Part shown: piece after piece, positions 22,979-27,447 of the stretch
Position numbering within the stretch: the first letter of the stretch is position 1
How the letters are laid out: each line of letters starts with the position of its first letter
NCBI GenBank assembly: GCA_947460085.1
Contig: CANHGA010000003.1
Location: 1 to 27,447, forward strand
Direction: 5' to 3'
Length of the DNA: 27,447 nt
Source of the DNA: Synechococcaceae cyanobacterium
GTDB lineage: Bacteria; Cyanobacteriota; Cyanobacteriia; PCC-6307; Cyanobiaceae
Translations under genes and position numbers: made by a program
Notes under the pieces: model-generated
The model's database searches: none
What the model was told of the DNA's origin: nothing
Seen by the model: the letters and a program-made list of their open reading frames with translations, nothing else

Positions 22979-23592
22979 TGCGGGCCGACTCCCTCCTAAC
23001 CAGCGCCGGCACCCCGCTGGCCGGCGATCGGCACCAGGTGCCCTTGCTGCTCACGCCACGGCTGTTTGGTGATGATCGGGGCTTTTTCTTTGAGAGCTGG
23101 AACCAGCGCAGCTTTGCTACGGCCCTCGGTTTGCCTGTGGAGCAAGCCCCGGCATTCGTGCAGGACAACCACTCCCGCTCCAGTCGCGGGGTGCTGCGGG
23201 GTTTGCATTACCAGCTACCGCCCCATCCCCAGGGCAAGCTCGTCCGCTGCGTATTGGGCGAAATCTTTGATGTGGCGGTGGACATCCGGCGCAGTTCGCC
23301 CACTTTTGGCCAATGGGTTGGGGCAGCACTGACCAGCGAAAACCACCACCAGCTGTGGGTGCCAGAGGGCTTTGCCCATGGCTTTCTGACCTTGAGCGAG
23401 CATGCCGAGGTGCTCTACAAGACCACCGACTTTTGGAGCAAGGATTGCGAGCGGGCCATTCGCTGGGATGACCCGCAGGTGGCCATTGCCTGGCCGTTGG
23501 ATTCCCTTGGGGGGATCGAACCGCTGCTAGCTGAGAAAGATGCCGCGGCCCCCTGGTTGCCGGATGCCCAAGCGGCGGACCTGTTCCGATGA
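22978..23592 (+). CDS. rfbC: dTDP-4-dehydrorhamnose 3,5-epimerase
   Basis: RfbC (RmlC) epimerises C3 and C5 of dTDP-4-keto-6-deoxyglucose. The 204-residue cupin protein shows the RGLHYQ motif (74-79) with catalytic His77, HHQLWVPEGFAHGF (123-136) and catalytic Tyr147 in VLYKTTDFW. An N-terminal extension of about 20 residues precedes the usual start of the fold. It overlaps rfbA by one base and rfbD by four (ATGA, 23589-23592). Confidence 0.96.
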   Translation: MRADSLLTSAGTPLAGDRHQVPLLLTPRLFGDDRGFFFESWNQRSFATALGLPVEQAPAFVQDNHSRSSRGVLRGLHYQLPPHPQGKLVRCVLGEIFDVAVDIRRSSPTFGQWVGAALTSENHHQLWVPEGFAHGFLTLSEHAEVLYKTTDFWSKDCERAIRWDDPQVAIAWPLDSLGGIEPLLAEKDAAAPWLPDAQAADLFR

Positions 23593-24494
23593 GCGACGGC
23601 GTGCGTGTTGTGGTGACCGGGGCTGCGGGGCAGTTGGGCCAGGCGCTGCAGGCGTCCGTGCCCCGGGGCATTGAGCTCATCGCGTTAACGCGCCAAGGGT
23701 TGGATCTGGCCGATGCCAAGGCCTGCGCCAGCCTCGTGCGGGAGCAGAAGCCTGATTGGGTGCTGAACGCGGGTGCCTACACAGCGGTGGACAAGGCAGA
23801 AAGTGAGCCGGAACTGGCCCAAGCCGTGAACGCTGGAGCGCCGGCAGCCTTTGCAGAAGCCCTGGCGGAAACCGGCGGCCGGCTATTGCAGGTGAGCACC
23901 GATTTTGTGTTCAACGGATCCCAGGGCTCTCCCTACCGGCTCGATCAAGCTGTCCAACCCTTGGGGGCCTATGGCACCAGTAAGGCGGCCGGAGAGCAGG
24001 CAGCCCTGGCGCTACCGGGGGCCCGGGTGCTGCGTACGAGCTGGGTCTATGGCCCGGTGGGCCAGAACTTTTGCCTCACCATGCTCAAGCTGCATGCCCT
24101 CAAGGCTGCTGCTGGCGAACCGCTTGGGGTGGTGGCGGATCAGGTGGGCTGCCCCACCGCAACCCACACCTTGGCGGCGGCCTGTTGGCGGGCGATCGGA
24201 GCAGGCGTAACCCCATCCGACCCCGGGCCTGAACAGCCGCGGATCCTGCACCACAGCGATGCCGGTGCAGCCAGTTGGTACGACTTTGCTTTTGCGATTG
24301 GCGAATTGGGTGTGACCAGGGGCTTGTTGGAACGGGCAGCCCAGGTGACTCCGATCAGCACCGTCGATTACCCCACCCCGGCCCAGCGCCCCAGCTATTC
24401 CCTTCTGGATTGCACCGCCAGCCGGGCGGCCCTGGGGCTCAAGCCCATCCACTGGCGCGTTGCCCTGGCCCAGGTGCTCGCCAGCCTGGGGTGA
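23589..24494 (+). CDS. rfbD: dTDP-4-dehydrorhamnose reductase
   Basis: RfbD (RmlD) performs the last step, reducing dTDP-4-keto-L-rhamnose to dTDP-L-rhamnose with NAD(P)H. The 301-residue short-chain dehydrogenase has the Rossmann motif GAAGQLG (11-17), STDFVF (103-108) and catalytic Tyr128-x3-Lys132 (YGTSK). The ATG at 23589 overlaps the rfbC stop. Its TGA is followed 36 bases later by the likely rfbB ATG. Confidence 0.97.
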   Translation: MSDGVRVVVTGAAGQLGQALQASVPRGIELIALTRQGLDLADAKACASLVREQKPDWVLNAGAYTAVDKAESEPELAQAVNAGAPAAFAEALAETGGRLLQVSTDFVFNGSQGSPYRLDQAVQPLGAYGTSKAAGEQAALALPGARVLRTSWVYGPVGQNFCLTMLKLHALKAAAGEPLGVVADQVGCPTATHTLAAACWRAIGAGVTPSDPGPEQPRILHHSDAGAASWYDFAFAIGELGVTRGLLERAAQVTPISTVDYPTPAQRPSYSLLDCTASRAALGLKPIHWRVALAQVLASLG

Positions 24495-24530
24495 GTGGGC
24501 TCCATTGATTCCGCGTTTACCCATCCTGCG

Positions 24531-25643
24531 ATGACCGATCTGATGCCTGATCCGAGCACCGATCTGCCCGCCCTGCTGGGCCAAAGGCGCCGCATCCTGG
24601 TGACCGGCGGTGCGGGTTTTATTGGCGGTGCCGTGGTGCGCCGCTTGTTGGGCCAAAGCAGTGCGCTGGTGTTCAACCTGGATCGCTGCGGCTATGCCAG
24701 TGACCTCACCGGGGTTGATCAGTTGCAAGCTGGAGATCGCCACCAGCTCTTGCGGGTGGATCTGACCAATGCGGCGGCCACAGCTGAGGCCGTGCAAATG
24801 GCCGATCCCGACCTGGTGATGCACTTGGCCGCGGAAAGCCATGTGGACCGCTCAATCGATGGCCCAGGGGCCTTCATTGAGAGCAATGTGACGGGCACGT
24901 TCAACCTGCTCCAGGCGGTAAGGGCCCATTGGGATGGATTGGCTGGTGAACGGCGCGAGGGTTTTCGCTTTCACCACATCAGTACCGATGAGGTGTTTGG
25001 TTCCCTGGGCGAAACGGGCCGCTTCTGCGAAACCACCCCCTACGACCCCCGCTCGCCCTATTCGGCCAGCAAGGCCGCCAGCGACCACCTGGTGAACGCC
25101 TGGCACCACACCTACGGCCTGCCGGTGGTGCTCACCAATTGCTCCAACAACTACGGCCCCTGGCAGTTCCCCGAGAAGTTGATTCCGGTGGTGATCCTGA
25201 AGGCGGTGGCGGGCGAGCCGATACCGCTGTACGGCGATGGGGCCAACGTGCGCGACTGGCTCTACGTGGAAGACCACGTGGATGCCCTGCTGCTGGCGGC
25301 CACCCAGGGCCAAGTGGGCCGCAGCTATTGCGTGGGCGGCCATGGGGAACGGTCTAATAAGCAGGTGGTGGAGGCGATCTGTGCTGTGCTCGATCAGCGG
25401 CTACCCGGTGGGGCTCCCCATGCCCGGCTGATCACCCGGGTGAGCGACCGGCCCGGCCACGACCGGCGCTATGCGATTGATCCCAACCGCATCAGCACGG
25501 AGCTGGGCTGGCAGCCGCGCCACAACTTTGAGGAGGGCCTGGCGGCCACGGTGGATTGGTACTTGGACCATCTGCCTTGGTGCCAGACGGTGTGCGCCCG
25601 TGCCGGCTATCAGGGCGAGCGGATTGGCGTAGCAGCGATTTGA
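24531..25643 (+). CDS. rfbB: dTDP-glucose 4,6-dehydratase
   Basis: RfbB (RmlB) turns dTDP-glucose into dTDP-4-keto-6-deoxyglucose with bound NAD+. From ATG 24531 the protein is 370 residues, with GGAGFIG (26-32), HLAAESHVDRSIDGP, STDEVFGSLG and catalytic Tyr177-x3-Lys181 (YSASK). A GTG at 24495, directly after the rfbD stop, would add 12 residues, and ATG 24543 would remove four; the conserved fold starts only at about residue 20, so the choice is open. It is last in the rfbACDB set, although it acts second in the pathway. Confidence 0.96.
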   Translation: MTDLMPDPSTDLPALLGQRRRILVTGGAGFIGGAVVRRLLGQSSALVFNLDRCGYASDLTGVDQLQAGDRHQLLRVDLTNAAATAEAVQMADPDLVMHLAAESHVDRSIDGPGAFIESNVTGTFNLLQAVRAHWDGLAGERREGFRFHHISTDEVFGSLGETGRFCETTPYDPRSPYSASKAASDHLVNAWHHTYGLPVVLTNCSNNYGPWQFPEKLIPVVILKAVAGEPIPLYGDGANVRDWLYVEDHVDALLLAATQGQVGRSYCVGGHGERSNKQVVEAICAVLDQRLPGGAPHARLITRVSDRPGHDRRYAIDPNRISTELGWQPRHNFEEGLAATVDWYLDHLPWCQTVCARAGYQGERIGVAAI

Positions 25644-25706
25644 CCGAGGGCACCCCCGTGGTGCAAGCTCAATGAGTCGGCAGGGAACGTCAGTTCTGGC
25701 CGGCAT

Positions 25707-25778
25707 GCGGATGTAGCTCAGTGGTAGAGCATCTCCTTGCCAAGGAGAGGGTCGAGAGTTCGAATCTCTTCATCCGCT
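25707..25778 (+). tRNA. trnG: tRNA-Gly (anticodon GCC)
   Basis: A complete cloverleaf can be drawn. The acceptor arm GCGGATG (25707-25713) pairs with CATCCGC (25771-25777), followed by the discriminator T at 25778. The D-arm region is GCTC-AGTGGTA-GAGC. The anticodon stem TCTCC/GGAGA (25732-25736, 25744-25748) has loop TTGCCAA and anticodon GCC at 25739-25741. The T arm GAGAG-TTCGAAT-CTCTT lies at 25754-25770. CCA is not encoded, as is common in cyanobacteria. It lies 63 bases after rfbB. Confidence 0.97.
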
Positions 25779-25817
25779 TGATTCAGTCCAGCCCTGTCCC
25801 AAGGGCGATCAATCAAG
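25777..25817. terminator. nested inverted repeat between tRNA-Gly and the GNAT gene
   Basis: Outer arms CTTGATT (25777-25783) and AATCAAG (25811-25817) enclose inner arms GCCCT (25791-25795) and AGGGC (25802-25806). The structure starts at the last tRNA base pair and ends across the stop codon of the convergent GNAT gene. A TTTT follows at 25821-25824 on the plus strand. It may act as a bidirectional terminator or a tRNA 3' processing structure. Confidence 0.4.
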
Positions 25818-26256
25818 TGCTTTTGCGCAACATCAGTTGCTGATTGCCCATGGGTTCAAAGCCCAGTTGGCTGTAGAAGCCTGAGCTGTTGGTGGTCATC
25901 AGATAGGTGCGCTCCACATGTCTCAGGGCGGGGGCCTGCAGCAGGGTTTCCACGATGCGGCGGCCAAGCCCTTGGCCCTGGTGGTCGCTATCCACCACCA
26001 CATCCCAGAGCACGGCCCGATAGAGGCCGTCGCTGGTGGCCCGGCCGAAGCCGATCAAGGCCCCACCCTGCCAACTGCTGACCACGGCTTGGCTGCCTTG
26101 AAGCATCTGCCTGAGGGCTTTGCGGCTCCGCCCCTGGGCCCAAAAGCTGTGCCCATCCAGCAACTGCTGCAACTGGCCCAGGCCCCTTGGCTGTAGCTGT
26201 AGCCGCCAAGCCCCCGGGCCATGGCAGATCACCGAGATGGCTTCAGCGTTGGCCAT
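25813..26256 (-). CDS. GNAT family N-acetyltransferase
   Basis: The 147-residue protein has the GNAT acetyl-CoA signature: a beta-4 strand LWDVVVDSDHQGQGLGRRIVETLL (about 87-110) with the pyrophosphate-binding QGQGLG, and a C-terminal NSSGFYSQLGFEPMG segment typical of the fold. The substrate cannot be told from sequence. The start is ATG 26254-26256; a TTG five codons upstream (26269-26271) is possible. It is convergent with tRNA-Gly and divergent from secA, with about 102 bases between the two starts. Confidence 0.88.
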   Translation of the reverse strand: MANAEAISVICHGPGAWRLQLQPRGLGQLQQLLDGHSFWAQGRSRKALRQMLQGSQAVVSSWQGGALIGFGRATSDGLYRAVLWDVVVDSDHQGQGLGRRIVETLLQAPALRHVERTYLMTTNSSGFYSQLGFEPMGNQQLMLRKST

Positions 26257-26304
26257 GGCATCCCCGATCAAGGCCCATACCCTGCATCGTCATTATTCTG
26301 CCCG

Positions 26305-26317
26305 GCCGGAATCCGGC
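26305..26317. promoter_or_regulatory. 13-bp inverted repeat upstream of secA
   Basis: GCCGG-AAT-CCGGC is a perfect inverted repeat 41 bases before the secA ATG, in the region shared with the divergent GNAT gene. It could be an operator or a leader hairpin. There is no further support. Confidence 0.3.
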
Positions 26318-26358
26318 TTCAGTAGGCTGCTGATACAGGTTTGGTAGGCCGTTTTCCC

Positions 26359-27447
26359 ATGCTCAAGCTGCTGCTGGGTGATCCCAATGCCCGCAAGCTG
26401 AAGCGCTACCAGCCCCTGGTCTCCGACATCAACCTGCTGGAGGAGGAGATCACTCCCCTCAGCGACGATGAGCTACGCGGGCTCACCGGCGAATTCCGCC
26501 AGAAGCTGGCGAATGGCGCCGCAGCTGGTGGTAGTGCCACGGCGATCGCAGCCCGCGAGAAGGCCCTGCTTGATGAGTTGCTCCCCCAGGCCTTTGCCGT
26601 GGTGCGCGAAGCCGGCAAGCGGGTGCTGGGCATGCGCCACTTCGATGTGCAGCTGATCGGCGGCATGGTGCTGCACGAGGGCCAGATCGCCGAGATGAAA
26701 ACCGGCGAGGGCAAAACTCTGGTGGCCACCCTGCCGGCCTACCTCAATGCCCTCACGGGCCGGGGCGTGCACGTGGTCACGGTGAACGACTACCTGGCCA
26801 GGCGCGACGCCGAGTGGATGGGTCAGGTGCATCGCTTTTTGGGCCTTTCGGTGGGCCTGATCCAGCAGGACATGTCTCCGCCGGAGCGGCGGCGTAACTA
26901 CGGCTGCGACATCACCTACGCCACCAACTCTGAGTTGGGTTTCGATTACCTGCGCGACAACATGGCGAATGACATCGCCGAGGTGGTGCAGCGCGACCCC
27001 TACTTCTGTGTCATCGACGAGGTGGATTCGATTCTGATCGATGAAGCCCGCACGCCCCTCATCATTTCAGGCCAGGTGGAGCGGCCCCAGGAGAAGTACC
27101 GCCGGGCAGCGGAAGTTGCAGCCCAGCTGGAACGCGCCGATGAGATGGGCAAAGACGGCATTGACCCCGAGGGCGACTACGAAGTTGATGAGAAGCAGCG
27201 CAATGTGACCCTCACCGATGAGGGCTATGGCAAGGCCGAGCAGATGCTGGGTGTGGCCGATTTGTTCAACCCCGAAGATCCCTGGGCCCACTACATCAAC
27301 AATGCCCTCAAGGCCAAGGAGCTGTTCATCAAGGATGTCAATTACATCGTGCGCGGCACCGATGCGGTGATCGTCGATGAATTCACCGGCCGGGTGATGC
27401 CGGGCCGTCGCTGGAGTGATGGCCAGCACCAGGCCATTGAGGCGAAG
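26359..27447 (+). CDS. secA: preprotein translocase ATPase SecA (5' part)
   Basis: SecA is the motor that drives unfolded preproteins through SecYEG into the periplasm or thylakoid lumen. The first 363 codons are present and the frame is open at the window end, so the gene is cut by the window and not broken. Visible motifs are the amphipathic N-terminus (MLKLLLGDPNARKLKRY), Walker A MKTGEGKT (113-120), VNDYLARRD (142-150), GFDYLRDN (194-201) and DEVD (220-223). After that come the start of the preprotein cross-linking domain and then EFTGR. The start is ATG 26359-26361, with no clear Shine-Dalgarno sequence. Confidence 0.97.
   Translation, partial: MLKLLLGDPNARKLKRYQPLVSDINLLEEEITPLSDDELRGLTGEFRQKLANGAAAGGSATAIAAREKALLDELLPQAFAVVREAGKRVLGMRHFDVQLIGGMVLHEGQIAEMKTGEGKTLVATLPAYLNALTGRGVHVVTVNDYLARRDAEWMGQVHRFLGLSVGLIQQDMSPPERRRNYGCDITYATNSELGFDYLRDNMANDIAEVVQRDPYFCVIDEVDSILIDEARTPLIISGQVERPQEKYRRAAEVAAQLERADEMGKDGIDPEGDYEVDEKQRNVTLTDEGYGKAEQMLGVADLFNPEDPWAHYINNALKAKELFIKDVNYIVRGTDAVIVDEFTGRVMPGRRWSDGQHQAIEAK

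Noticed and set aside
22103..25643. Rhamnose genes as a new pathway
   Set aside because: All four enzymes have normal lengths and motifs of the well-known dTDP-L-rhamnose pathway; only their coupling to ribH and their location are of interest.
2316..26549. Four GCGATCGC octamers as a novel signal
   Set aside because: They are the known HIP1 repeat of cyanobacteria and four copies in 27 kb are unremarkable.

Overview
The window looks like a picocyanobacterium (marine or freshwater Synechococcus/Cyanobium lineage). The evidence is a photosystem II gene (psbZ), a Ycf23-family protein, an aspartate kinase with four ACT domains, a clpP2-clpX pair, a cobalamin-pathway methylmutase, high GC, four HIP1 octamers (GCGATCGC at 2316, 7682, 14718 and 26542), and few clear Shine-Dalgarno sequences. 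Almost everything is core housekeeping sequence packed end to end. The longest stretch without a gene is about 280 bases (5782-6061, between tig and asd). I see no phage, insertion sequence, CRISPR array or defence island, and no clearly new multi-gene system. What is unusual lies in start codons, shared stops and small repeats.

Layout. Positions 1-158 hold the 3' end of an unrecognised + strand gene. Positions 206-5781 are a minus-strand run, transcribed tig > clpP2 > clpX > dnaX: ribosome-bound chaperone, ClpXP protease, and clamp-loader tau/gamma subunit. Divergent from tig, 6062-10194 carries asd > dapA > rnj (lysine/diaminopimelate synthesis and RNase J). On the minus strand, 10203-11860 carries tilS > a small TPR-like protein. 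On the plus strand, 11873-14764 carries ycf23 > uvrB. On the minus strand, 14761-17685 carries holA > lysC. cobH (plus) then meets mutS (minus) tail to tail. psbZ > ribH > rfbA > rfbC > rfbD > rfbB follow on the plus strand (21367-25643), then tRNA-Gly(GCC), a GNAT acetyltransferase (minus), and the first 363 codons of secA, which runs off the window.

Functional themes. Protein quality control (tig, clpP2, clpX) is grouped, and secA lies at the far end. Three enzymes of the aspartate pathway are present: LysC makes aspartyl phosphate, Asd reduces it, and DapA commits it to lysine and diaminopimelate. Two clamp-loader subunits (DnaX, HolA) and two repair proteins (UvrB, MutS) also lie here. 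A complete dTDP-L-rhamnose pathway (RfbA, RfbB, RfbC, RfbD) for surface polysaccharide is joined by overlapping codons to the riboflavin gene ribH.

Main points for a second look: dnaX has no canonical start codon for its conserved N-terminus; four 18-bp tandem repeats with further copies of their core lie in the tig/asd divergent region; two convergent gene pairs end on shared palindromic stop tetranucleotides (TTAA and CTAG); cobH carries an exact 15-bp in-frame duplication; and ribH is translationally coupled to the rhamnose genes.
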